Assembly: GCF_000620845.1 (NCBI RefSeq)
Contig: NZ_KK211189.1
Coordinates: forward strand, 821,662-885,661
Source: Exiguobacterium marinum DSM 16307
Lineage (GTDB): Bacteria > Bacillota > Bacilli > Exiguobacteriales > Exiguobacteriaceae
Direction of reading: 5' to 3'
Length of the DNA: 64,000 bases
The position numbers and the translations under genes were made by a program. The notes beneath the pieces are model-generated. The model was given only the letters and a program-made list of their open reading frames with translations, did not search any database and had not been told where the DNA came from. How positions within the stretch are numbered: position 1 is the stretch's first letter; the number at the start of each line of letters is the position of its first letter. Below, piece after piece: positions 1-7,446 of this stretch.

Positions 1-1
1 A

Positions 2-79
2 GAACTCGAATTCCGTCGTGCGGAGCTTGCGCTTAAAAAAGCGATCAACCGCTTGAGCATTCGCGATATCAATGAATAA
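2..79 (+). CDS. atpC: ATP synthase epsilon subunit, C-terminal fragment (5' end outside window)
   Basis: Only the last 25 codons are present, ending in TAA. The visible peptide is a charged helix (ELEFRRAELALKKA followed by INRLSIRDINE), as expected of the C-terminal helical hairpin of the F1 epsilon subunit. That subunit couples rotation of the gamma shaft to ATP synthesis and can inhibit hydrolysis. A perfect-looking terminator follows within 10 bases, as expected for the end of an atp operon. The position upstream of a DUF1146 gene and murA matches the Bacillus order. The identity rests on this short tail and on synteny. Confidence 0.7.
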   Translation, partial: ELEFRRAELALKKAINRLSIRDINE

Positions 80-84
80 TCATG

Positions 85-115
85 ACTCTCACACGAAAGT
101 GTGGGAGTTTTTTTG
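85..115 (+). terminator. Intrinsic terminator of the atp operon
   Basis: A 10-bp stem (85-94 with 99-108, one G-U pair) closed by a GAAA tetraloop is followed directly by a run of seven T. Confidence 0.85.
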
Positions 116-226
116 TTTGTGTAAAAGATGGGTCTTTTGTCGTGCTTCTAAATGACATGACTAGTATAAAATATGTGGAAGAAGACCGATAATAAGAGTG
201 GGAATGATTGCAAAGGAGATTAAAGG

Positions 227-1417
227 ATGAAAGTTTACGTTGCGCGACAACCGATTTTTGATCAACAATTACGTGTTTGCGGCTATGAATTGTTATATCG
301 CCGCAGCGAAAATAATATCTTTGAAAATGTCGATGATTCGTTAGCGACGGCCGATGTCATCCATAACGCATATCTCGTCTTTAATTTTCGGGAGTTGACG
401 GAGGGAACACGTGCATTTATCAACTTTCCTCAGACGCTGATTGAAGGAGAAGTACCGTCACTGCTACCTCGTCAATCGCTCGTCATTGAAGTGCTCGAAC
501 ATGTCGAACCGACTGAAAAAGTTTTACATGCTCTTCGTTCATTGAGACGTCAAGGGTATACGATTGCACTTGATGATTTCGTGTTTGAGGAGAAGTATCG
601 GCCATTGATCGGATTAGCCGACATCATCAAAATCGATTATCAAGCGACACCAGTGGATCAACAACAAAAATTGATTGATGCACTTGGACATCGGGTTGAA
701 TTTTTAGCGGAAAAAATCGAGACACCGGCAGAGTACGAGATTGCGAAACGATTAGGTTATAAAATGTTTCAAGGCTACTTCTTCAGTCGTCCGATTGTTG
801 TTCACGGGGCTGAAGTTCATCCGTTGCGTCATACGCTCATTGAAATGTTAAAAGAGCTCGATCGTCCGGAACCGAGTTTCCAGCGCATTTCAGCGCAAAT
901 CGAGCGAAGTGTCGACTTATCCTATAAGATGCTCCGTACGGTCAATACGGTGTATCAAAAAGGTCGTCGCACGATTCAATCGATCGAACAAGCCGTCGCG
1001 CGAATCGGATTGGATGAGTTGAAGCGGTGGTCGTATTTGATGTTACTTCGGGAGATGCAAACGTCTGAGTCAAAAGAATTAATTAAACAGAGCGTTATTC
1101 GTGGCAAGATGATGGAATTGATTGCAGAGGATACGTTAGATGATGTATCACCGTTTGATGCGTTTATTACCGGGATTTTCTCATCACTCGATGTCATTTT
1201 GGATGAATCGATGCAAGCGTTGATTGTTGAGTTGCCGGTAGCGCCTTTTGTGAAGGCTGCGCTCCTTGGGGAACAGAATGGGTTACGAGTGTTACTCGAA
1301 GAAGTCATCGCCTATGAAAAGTTGACAATTCCTATTCATAACACAAATTCAGATTGGTCTCAATATTATGTCGAAGCAATTCGTTGGTCACGTAGCCTTG
1401 ACGAACCCGATGAATGA
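227..1417 (+). CDS. yuxH: EAL-HDOD domain protein, YuxH-like
   Basis: The 396-residue protein opens with an EAL-type fold (about residues 1-200: ARQPIFD, YELLYR, ALDDFV, IKIDYQ, AEKIET) followed by an HDOD/HD-related helical domain (about 200-390). This is the architecture of Bacillus YuxH. Active cyclic-di-GMP phosphodiesterases keep EALLR and DDFG motifs. Here these read ELLYR and DDFV, so the EAL part may be a sensor or binding module rather than an enzyme. The HDOD part lacks an obvious HD metal motif. A good ribosome binding site (AAAGGAG about 210-216) precedes the ATG. It appears to be a single-gene unit between two terminators. The molecular role is not established. Confidence 0.75.
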   Translation: MKVYVARQPIFDQQLRVCGYELLYRRSENNIFENVDDSLATADVIHNAYLVFNFRELTEGTRAFINFPQTLIEGEVPSLLPRQSLVIEVLEHVEPTEKVLHALRSLRRQGYTIALDDFVFEEKYRPLIGLADIIKIDYQATPVDQQQKLIDALGHRVEFLAEKIETPAEYEIAKRLGYKMFQGYFFSRPIVVHGAEVHPLRHTLIEMLKELDRPEPSFQRISAQIERSVDLSYKMLRTVNTVYQKGRRTIQSIEQAVARIGLDELKRWSYLMLLREMQTSESKELIKQSVIRGKMMELIAEDTLDDVSPFDAFITGIFSSLDVILDESMQALIVELPVAPFVKAALLGEQNGLRVLLEEVIAYEKLTIPIHNTNSDWSQYYVEAIRWSRSLDEPDE

Positions 1418-1434
1418 TGTTTGAAATATATGAG

Positions 1435-1482
1435 GGGCGTCAATTAATGTAGTAAGACCTTACTGCTGATGACGTCCTTTTT
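1435..1482 (+). terminator. Probable intrinsic terminator after yuxH
   Basis: An 8-bp outer stem (1435-1442 with 1470-1477, one G-U pair) is followed by five T. The loop is long and itself contains the near-palindrome GTAAGACCTTAC. Confidence 0.5.
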
Positions 1483-1617
1483 GGTGTGCTTGTAGAGAAA
1501 GTGAGTTGGTCGAATGGTTCAAACCGCTCGAAGCTTGAGACACTGAGTCTTTTTTTCTCTAACATGACATGATATGATTAAAAATGGTACGAATTTTAGA
1601 AAAGAGGGGAATTGTCG

Positions 1618-1836
1618 ATGATCAATACCGTATTTTCGCTAGCGATTTACGTTATAGCGATTTACGTCGCTTGGTGGGCCCTCTTACCCGTCAAATGGGA
1701 TAAGTTGCTCAATCAAGTGAAGAGTCCGCAAGCAGCAGTTTTGCGTGTTCTCGTAGCTGTCGTCTTCGGTTCACTGATTGCCCAGTTCTTTTTGGAGTAT
1801 ATCCGATTGGCGCAGGCGCTCGCACCTATACAGTAG
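1618..1836 (+). CDS. ywzB: DUF1146 small membrane protein (YwzB-like)
   Basis: A 72-residue protein with two hydrophobic segments (about residues 3-25 and 42-65) joined by a polar loop containing PVKWDKLL. This fits the DUF1146/YwzB family, which sits between the atp operon and murA in Bacillus. The reading frame also opens at TTG 1612, but the AGAGGGGA ribosome binding site abuts that codon, whereas ATG 1618 lies 7 bases after it, so the ATG is chosen. Function is unknown in the family. Confidence 0.75.
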   Translation: MINTVFSLAIYVIAIYVAWWALLPVKWDKLLNQVKSPQAAVLRVLVAVVFGSLIAQFFLEYIRLAQALAPIQ

Positions 1837-2074
1837 TCGCAGAATATTTAACAAACTGTAATCCTGCTGTAACGACTCCTATATGAATATCATGTAGGAT
1901 AAATTCGTCTGACATGATGCGTTTTCATTTCGTTTGCATTTATTTATTTCATTTTTGTGAAATGAAAAACCATCACGTTTTACAAACCATTCTAATAATC
2001 GACATCATCACATCCGGAAACGGATCACGACGCATTATATAAAAAAACAACGAAGTTGGAGGACAAAGAGAGAT
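1837..2074. other. Intergenic region upstream of murA
   Basis: No open reading frame with a plausible start and no terminator is seen in these 238 bases. The stretch is AT-rich in its second half and contains a weak inverted repeat (ATTTCA at 1946 with TGAAAT at 1958). The murA promoter must lie here, but no clear -35/-10 pair can be assigned by eye. ywmB, present at this point in Bacillus, is missing. Confidence 0.5.
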
Positions 2075-3376
2075 ATGAAGGATTTGATTGTAGTCCGTGG
2101 AGGACGTAAACTGTCAGGTACTGTACGCGTTGAGGGAGCAAAAAACGCCGTACTAAAAACATTGGTTGCCACTCTATTAGCTAGCGAAGGAAAGTCAATC
2201 TTACAAAATGTACCACGTCTTGCTGACGTGTACACGATTAATAAAGTACTTCGTCACCTCGGTGCAGAGGTATCGTTCAATGAAGAAAAGAATGAAGTAA
2301 CTGTCGATGCGTCGGGCAACATCAAAGATGAAGCACCGCTTGAGTACGTCCGTAAGATGCGTGCTTCAATCCTCGTCATGGGACCTCTTCTCGCTCGTCT
2401 TGGTCATGCTCGTGTAGCGATGCCAGGCGGATGCTCGATCGGCTCACGTCCAATTGACCTCCATTTAAAAGGATTCGAAGCGATGGGTGCGAAGACGGTC
2501 ATCGGGAACGGATTCGTAGAAGCCTCTGTAGAAGGTCGCCTTCAGGGTGCTAAGATTTACTTGGACTTCCCATCTGTTGGTGCGACTGAGAACATCATGA
2601 TGGCTGCTGTGCTCGCAGAAGGCACAACCATCATCGAGAACGTTGCAAAAGAACCTGAAATCGTAGACCTTGCGAACTTCTTGAACGGAATGGGCGCACA
2701 CGTACGCGGTGCAGGTACAGAAACGATTCGCATCGAAGGTGTGGAAGCACTCCGCGGCGCAGAGCACTCAATCATTCCTGATCGCATCGAAGCAGGTACA
2801 TTCCTCGTCGCCGGCGCGATTACAGGAAGTGACATCGAAGTCATCGGCGCAGAACGTGAACATCTTCGTCCACTCATTTCAAAAATGGAAGAGATGGGTG
2901 TTCGTTTCGAGGATACTGCTGAAGGCATGCGTGTCTCAGCACCGGATGAGTTGAAGCCGGTTGATGTGAAGACAATGCCACACCCTGGATTCCCGACAGA
3001 TATGCAATCGCAAATGATGGCACTCGTCTTGAAAGCAGGTGGCACATCTGTCATTACGGAAACGGTGTTCGAGAATCGTTTCATGCACGTGGAAGAGTTC
3101 CGTCGCATGAATGCGGATATTAAGATTGAAGGACGTTCAGCAATCGTCAAAGGAGGCGTAGGCCTTCAAGGAGCAGAGGTCGTTGCAACTGACCTTCGTG
3201 CTGGAGCATCACTTATTCTCGCAGGTCTCATCGCAGAAAAAGAGACACGCGTTGGTGATTTATATCATATCGACCGTGGATACGTCGACTTCCACAAGAA
3301 ACTTCAAGCACTCGGTGCAGACATCGAGCGTATTGAAGGGACTGTCGAAGTTGCTGAAGAAATGGTTCAGAACTAA
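2075..3376 (+). CDS. murA: UDP-N-acetylglucosamine 1-carboxyvinyltransferase
   Basis: MurA transfers enolpyruvate from PEP to UDP-GlcNAc, the first committed cytoplasmic step of peptidoglycan synthesis and the fosfomycin target. The 433-residue length is typical. The N-terminal [19 protein letters not shown] motif and the catalytic loop [13 protein letters not shown] are clear, with the PEP-binding cysteine at residue 120, so the enzyme should be fosfomycin-sensitive in principle. The context (after atpC and ywzB, before mbl) matches Bacillus murAA. In Bacillus spoIID and other sporulation genes follow; here mbl comes next after only 80 bases. Confidence 0.97.
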   Translation: MKDLIVVRGGRKLSGTVRVEGAKNAVLKTLVATLLASEGKSILQNVPRLADVYTINKVLRHLGAEVSFNEEKNEVTVDASGNIKDEAPLEYVRKMRASILVMGPLLARLGHARVAMPGGCSIGSRPIDLHLKGFEAMGAKTVIGNGFVEASVEGRLQGAKIYLDFPSVGATENIMMAAVLAEGTTIIENVAKEPEIVDLANFLNGMGAHVRGAGTETIRIEGVEALRGAEHSIIPDRIEAGTFLVAGAITGSDIEVIGAEREHLRPLISKMEEMGVRFEDTAEGMRVSAPDELKPVDVKTMPHPGFPTDMQSQMMALVLKAGGTSVITETVFENRFMHVEEFRRMNADIKIEGRSAIVKGGVGLQGAEVVATDLRAGASLILAGLIAEKETRVGDLYHIDRGYVDFHKKLQALGADIERIEGTVEVAEEMVQN

Positions 3377-3456
3377 GAGACGAACACGAAATAGAGGGCG
3401 AGGAGAGACTCTTCTCGCTCTTTTCAATGAAGAACGAACGGAGGAACCTACACATC

Positions 3457-4443
3457 ATGTTTTCAAAAGATATCGGGATTGATTTAGGGACAGCAAATGT
3501 TGTCATTCACGTCAAAGGGAAAGGAATCGTCTTAGACGAGCCTTCAGTCGTTGCGATGAAACGCTCTACAGGGAAAGTACTAGCAGTCGGTTCAGAAGCG
3601 TATGAGATGGTTGGTCGTACACCTGGTGATATCGTAGCGATTCGTCCTCTCCGTGATGGAGTCATCGCCGATTTCGCCACTACAGAAGAAATGCTCCGTC
3701 ACTTCATCGAAAAAATTCAAGTCCGAGGCTTCTTCGGAGGCATTCGTATGTTGATTTGTACACCTGCGAACGTCACACCGGTCGAAGCAAAAGCGATTCG
3801 CGAAGCAGCTGAGAAAGCAGGAGCGAAAGAGGTCTTTCTTGCCGTAGAACCGAAAGCGGCAGCCGTTGGTTCAGGCATGGATATTTGGAAGCCAGTCGGT
3901 CACATGATCATCGATATCGGTGGTGGGACGACAGACGTCGCCATCCTCTCGATGGGAGACATCGTTTGCGGTGAAACAATCAAGATTGCCGGGGACCGTT
4001 TCGATACGGACATCCTTCGCGCCATCAAAGAAAAGCATAAGCTCATCATCGGGGAGCGTACAGCCGAGCAAATAAAGAAAGAAATTGCAACCGTATTCCC
4101 AGGTGGGCGTAACGAAACGATGGATATTCGTGGACGTGACATGGTACGTGGATTGCCACGTACGGTGACCATCACGTCGGAGGAACTTCGCGAAGCAATG
4201 GCTGAATCAGCCAATGAAATCGTCGAAGCGACGAAGCGGGTGTTAGAACAGACACCACCAGAACTCGCAGCTGATATTATTGACCGTGGCATCATCATGA
4301 CAGGTGGAGGATCACTCCTTCACGGTCTTGACCAACTTGTAGCAGAGCGCGTCATGCTTCCAGTCATGATGGCCGAGGAGCCGACACTCAGTGTCGCGCA
4401 CGGGACAGGCATCATGCTCGAGAACTTAGATCGATTGAAGTAA
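3457..4443 (+). CDS. mbl: MreB-like actin homologue Mbl
   Basis: Bacterial actin that polymerises under the membrane and guides elongation-complex cell-wall synthesis. Phosphate-1 motif GIDLGTANV, phosphate-2 region MIIDIGGGTTD and adenosine motif TGGGSLLHGLD are all present. Wording such as VHVKGKGIVLDEPSVVA, RTPGDIVAIRPL and ERTPPEL/ADIIDRG-type segments is closest to Mbl rather than MreB or MreBH. The frame also opens at ATG 3427, but no ribosome binding site precedes that codon. GGAGG at 3440 is about 12 bases ahead of ATG 3457, and the product then begins MFSKDIGID like other Mbl proteins (328 residues). A strong terminator follows. Confidence 0.93.
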   Translation: MFSKDIGIDLGTANVVIHVKGKGIVLDEPSVVAMKRSTGKVLAVGSEAYEMVGRTPGDIVAIRPLRDGVIADFATTEEMLRHFIEKIQVRGFFGGIRMLICTPANVTPVEAKAIREAAEKAGAKEVFLAVEPKAAAVGSGMDIWKPVGHMIIDIGGGTTDVAILSMGDIVCGETIKIAGDRFDTDILRAIKEKHKLIIGERTAEQIKKEIATVFPGGRNETMDIRGRDMVRGLPRTVTITSEELREAMAESANEIVEATKRVLEQTPPELAADIIDRGIIMTGGGSLLHGLDQLVAERVMLPVMMAEEPTLSVAHGTGIMLENLDRLK

Positions 4444-4447
4444 ACAA

Positions 4448-4480
4448 ACAAGCGACCGCGCGAGCGGTCGCTTGTTTTGT
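4448..4480 (+). terminator. Intrinsic terminator of mbl
   Basis: A perfect 12-bp GC-rich stem (4448-4459 with 4464-4475) around a GCGA loop, followed by a short T run. Confidence 0.88.
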
Positions 4481-4529
4481 ATAGGTAGACGAGTTTTTCA
4501 GATAAGAGTCAAAAGACGTTATCTTCGGA

Positions 4530-4680
4530 TTCTTGGAAGAAAACTGATCCATGTTTCCAAACAATCGCTTTGGAACGCCTGAAGATACGGCTCGTTTTGT
4601 TTTTTTTCTTGATGGGGATAGATGGGGCATGGGTGAACGGACAACATCTTCATGTGGATGGTGGTTTCACGGGACGCTAA
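4530..4680 (+). pseudogene. Relic of a short-chain dehydrogenase/reductase, C-terminal end only
   Basis: Three reading frames in turn spell the tail of a classical SDR oxidoreductase. The first gives KLIHVSKQS (about 4540-4570). The second gives NRFGTPEDTARFVFFL (about 4558-4610). The third gives VNGQHLHVDGGFTGR and then TAA at 4678. In intact SDRs these form one continuous segment (R-G-TPED-A then NGQ..HVDGG). At least two frameshifts are needed to join them, and the nucleotide-binding and catalytic parts are missing. It is therefore a decayed fragment, wedged between the mbl terminator and the terminator of the following minus-strand operon. Confidence 0.75.
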
Positions 4681-4686
4681 TACAAA

Positions 4687-4720
4687 AAGGCATCTTGCTT
4701 TTTGCGAGATGCCTTTTCTT
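4687..4720. terminator. Bidirectional terminator
   Basis: A 12-bp stem (4687-4698 with 4704-4715, one G-U pair) around TTTTT. There is a T run on the plus side and an A run upstream that becomes a T run on the minus strand. It would end the minus-strand regulator operon and any plus-strand readthrough from the SDR relic. Confidence 0.8.
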
Positions 4721-5498
4721 AGTGCCACGTATAGTCTTTGTCGACAAACAAGCGATTTTTCAAGTCCGTTTTTGAAATCGTAGATTCAGTCGCATCAAGC
4801 CAATCATAATAATCACAGGCACAGGTATCACCAAGTTCGATGGAATAGCCATTATTTATCGTATTGACAATAATATCGAGTTCATGTTCAGCTAACGTCT
4901 TCTTCAATCGATAGATAGTGTTGTATACGTTGTGTAAGGCGCGTTGTGGTTCATCGATGTCCGGATAAAGTGTTTCGGCAAGCACCCATTTATTAACGAC
5001 CTGTTTACGATGATAGACCAAATAAGCGAATAACTCCTCCGTTTTTTGCGTTGGCCACTTCACAAGGCTTCCATCTTGTGTTCGTACCGAAAAACGATCC
5101 AAGAATTGTATGCGACAAGATTGATGGAGGTTCTTTTGTTGAATTGTCTCATAGCGCTGGATGATACGTGGAATGACATTATGAATCATCTGCTCAGTGA
5201 TTGGCTTCAACAAGTAATGTGTCGCATGAAGATTGAATGCTTCGACTGCATATTGTTGATGGGCCGTTGTAAAGACGATCTGCGTCCGTTCAGGCAAATA
5301 GGTGGCAAGCTCAAGCCCGGTCATTTCAGGCATCTCGATATCTAAAAAGACAAGGTCTACCGGGTGCTTTTGAATAAAAGTGAGAGCTTGAACCGGACTT
5401 TGGAACGAACCAATCCACTCAAGAGACGGCTCCTCTTTTATAATCCGCTCCATCATCCCTAAAATATGATGTTCATCTTCAATTAAAATCGTACGCAT
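4719..5498 (-). CDS. Response regulator with receiver and SARP-type winged helix, short C-terminus
   Basis: The 259-residue protein has an N-terminal receiver domain (about 1-120: acidic pocket IEDE, phospho-Asp in LVFLDIEMPEMTG, Lys in HYLLKPI). An OmpR/SARP-like DNA-binding domain follows (about 130-225: DGSLVKWPTQKTEELFAYLVYH, ALHNVYNTIYRLKKTL, NGYSIEL). The last 30 residues resemble only the start of a BTAD domain, stopping at VDKDYTWH, where family members usually continue for over 100 residues. The terminator lies directly after the stop. It is read with the sensor kinase upstream, whose 3' end overlaps it by 20 bases, so it is the kinase's likely partner. Targets are unknown. Confidence 0.85.
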   Translation of the reverse strand: MRTILIEDEHHILGMMERIIKEEPSLEWIGSFQSPVQALTFIQKHPVDLVFLDIEMPEMTGLELATYLPERTQIVFTTAHQQYAVEAFNLHATHYLLKPITEQMIHNVIPRIIQRYETIQQKNLHQSCRIQFLDRFSVRTQDGSLVKWPTQKTEELFAYLVYHRKQVVNKWVLAETLYPDIDEPQRALHNVYNTIYRLKKTLAEHELDIIVNTINNGYSIELGDTCACDYYDWLDATESTISKTDLKNRLFVDKDYTWH

Positions 5499-7260
5499 CT
5501 AAGTGATTCGTCCTTTCCTGTTTTAGTAATCGCAAATGGACAGTAGTTCCTTTTCTTAAAACGGAATTTAAGTCGAATGTCGCACCCTGGAGATGTTCAA
5601 TCCGATTTTTAATATTACATATTCCGATACCAGATGTTTCTTTTGATAAATCTGGATCAAAACCACTCCCTGTATCTTGAACATAAATCTCAATCATTCC
5701 GTTTCGTTCTTGGATGGAAAGTGTGAGTCGTTTTTGTCCAGGGTGTCGATAGAGTCCATGTCGAACGGCGTTTTCAACAAGTGGTTGAATCAACAAGGGC
5801 GGGATCGAACAGTCCAAAAGAGATTCATCAATTTCTTTCTCGATCTCGAACGAATCACGAAACCGTGTCTGTTCAATGGCGAGATAAGAGTCGATCATAT
5901 CGACTTCTTGGCGAATAGAAATCTCATTTTCGGTACGACCATTTTCAAAAATAAAGCGGACGTAAGTGCTCAAATGACTGAGTAGACGAGCTGCATCGGG
6001 TGGAGACGTATAACAGAGAGCGATCACGTTTCCAAACGTATTGTAGAGGAAGTGTGGTTTGATTTGAGCGTTGAAGAATGACATTTCGTGTTGCGAGGCC
6101 AACGCTTCAACTTGTTGTTTCTTATTCTTATCCGTGGACAGATGAATCGGTAGCAATAAAAACATCAACAGGAAATAAATGATAGTAAATGTATTAGCAT
6201 ACAACTGCTGATCGGGCGAAACGATGAACGTCGATGTCGTGATTCCGATATACCCGACGAGTTGGGCGAGCGTGAAGGTTAATAATTCGAGCGGGTTACC
6301 TGACTTGTATTTTTCAAGAAGCCATCCAATATTCAATCCGACCCAGAAGAACGTGATAAATAAAACGATCATCCATACAAAGTATTCATACCCCTCGTAA
6401 ACGGAAGAGGGCAGGAAGATGGCTAGTACAGTCAATCCATACAGTGGATATCTCGAAATGGCCAAAAACCGGTCAAATGACACCCGTTCCAAACATCGCG
6501 AAAACTCAATTAGCATGATGATGCTCAGTAAGGCTAAACTTAACGTCAACTTATCACTCCCCGAGATCCACATGCCGTTTCGGGACATGATTGAAAAACT
6601 CGTCAACAAAAAGAAGGCTGTCCCGAAACCATACAACCGTTCATTTCGGTGAAAGAGATAGACGATGGCATAGAACATGGCAATCAAAAGTGAAATGAGC
6701 AACATGAAAAATTCGTAGCCGGCATAAGCATTTTGAGTAGTCATGATGGCATGTAACGGTCCGACCAATATACTTTCTTCGATGGGTGCGGAATTACCTG
6801 CCTGTCGTTCATGTTGAATCGTCAGTCGGAATTGTTTTGTCTCATCATCGATCAGGAGGAGAGACGGCTGCTCGACGAGACGATTGTTTCCAATTTGTAT
6901 CGTTTCAACCATTTTCCCATCAATCAAAAGCTTAGAGGATGATAGGGACTTTGGAATGAGCAAGGCATACGTACCGGTTGGCAACGCGATATCGAGTTCA
7001 TAGGTAGATTCACGATAAGGGGTTGTAAAAGGAATGGTTCGATAGGATCGACGATCAACTTGGCTGACAATTCCTGACTCATAACGCCATGAGCCGTCTA
7101 GTCTCAAGATTTCTTCGTCAACAGTAGAAGAGAGAAGAGAAGCTTCGCCCTTATTAACGGTGACGGTTGGATTAATCGACTGATGTCGAATCAATAAAGT
7201 GAGACTGACGCCAATCAACATCACAAGGATGAAGATAAACGTCATTCGATTACGCGTCAT
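5479..7260 (-). CDS. 7TM-DISM sensor histidine kinase, LytS-type transmitter
   Basis: The 593-residue membrane kinase opens with one N-terminal membrane anchor. An extracellular beta-sandwich of the 7TMR-DISM kind follows (about 50-170: GSWRYESG, TPYRESTYELDIALPTGTYALLIP). Next come about seven membrane spans (about 180-380), then a His_kinase domain with the phospho-acceptor in FFNAQIKPHFLYNTFGN and an HATPase domain (LLIQPLVENAVRHG, GSGFDPDL, GIGICNIKNRI). A GTG at 7266 could also start the frame, but spacing from GAAGGG favours ATG 7260. The DISM sandwich often binds carbohydrate-like ligands, which is only a hint here. It forms an operon with the response regulator that overlaps its end. 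Confidence 0.85.
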   Translation of the reverse strand: MTRNRMTFIFILVMLIGVSLTLLIRHQSINPTVTVNKGEASLLSSTVDEEILRLDGSWRYESGIVSQVDRRSYRTIPFTTPYRESTYELDIALPTGTYALLIPKSLSSSKLLIDGKMVETIQIGNNRLVEQPSLLLIDDETKQFRLTIQHERQAGNSAPIEESILVGPLHAIMTTQNAYAGYEFFMLLISLLIAMFYAIVYLFHRNERLYGFGTAFFLLTSFSIMSRNGMWISGSDKLTLSLALLSIIMLIEFSRCLERVSFDRFLAISRYPLYGLTVLAIFLPSSVYEGYEYFVWMIVLFITFFWVGLNIGWLLEKYKSGNPLELLTFTLAQLVGYIGITTSTFIVSPDQQLYANTFTIIYFLLMFLLLPIHLSTDKNKKQQVEALASQHEMSFFNAQIKPHFLYNTFGNVIALCYTSPPDAARLLSHLSTYVRFIFENGRTENEISIRQEVDMIDSYLAIEQTRFRDSFEIEKEIDESLLDCSIPPLLIQPLVENAVRHGLYRHPGQKRLTLSIQERNGMIEIYVQDTGSGFDPDLSKETSGIGICNIKNRIEHLQGATFDLNSVLRKGTTVHLRLLKQERTNHLDAYDFN

Positions 7261-7446
7261 GTGCACATTCCCTTCAATCTTTGTGAGTTTCTTGTGAGGT
7301 CCTTCCGTTATTCTTCCTATTAGGTGAATGGATTTTTGAAGTGACTCTCCGTCTCATCATCGTACCCGAACTTTTTTTGTTTGAACAGAAAAAGTCATTC
7401 ACCGTACGAGGTGAGGCATTCTAAGAGTGAAGGAAGAAGGCATTCC

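Noticed and set aside
2557-3150. 197-residue antisense frame within murA
   Set aside because: The composition (Ser/Ile/Met-rich, no domain) is that of a shadow frame, and murA is complete on the other strand.
4551-4775. Open frame of 74 residues after mbl taken as a gene
   Set aside because: Only its first third resembles a protein (an SDR tail), and the homology continues in another frame. It runs through a terminator. It is reported as a pseudogene instead.
7381-7446. Extended TTG start giving a 673-residue orphan kinase
   Set aside because: The extra residues are polar and uncharacteristic, and a strong ribosome binding site lies directly before ATG 7447.
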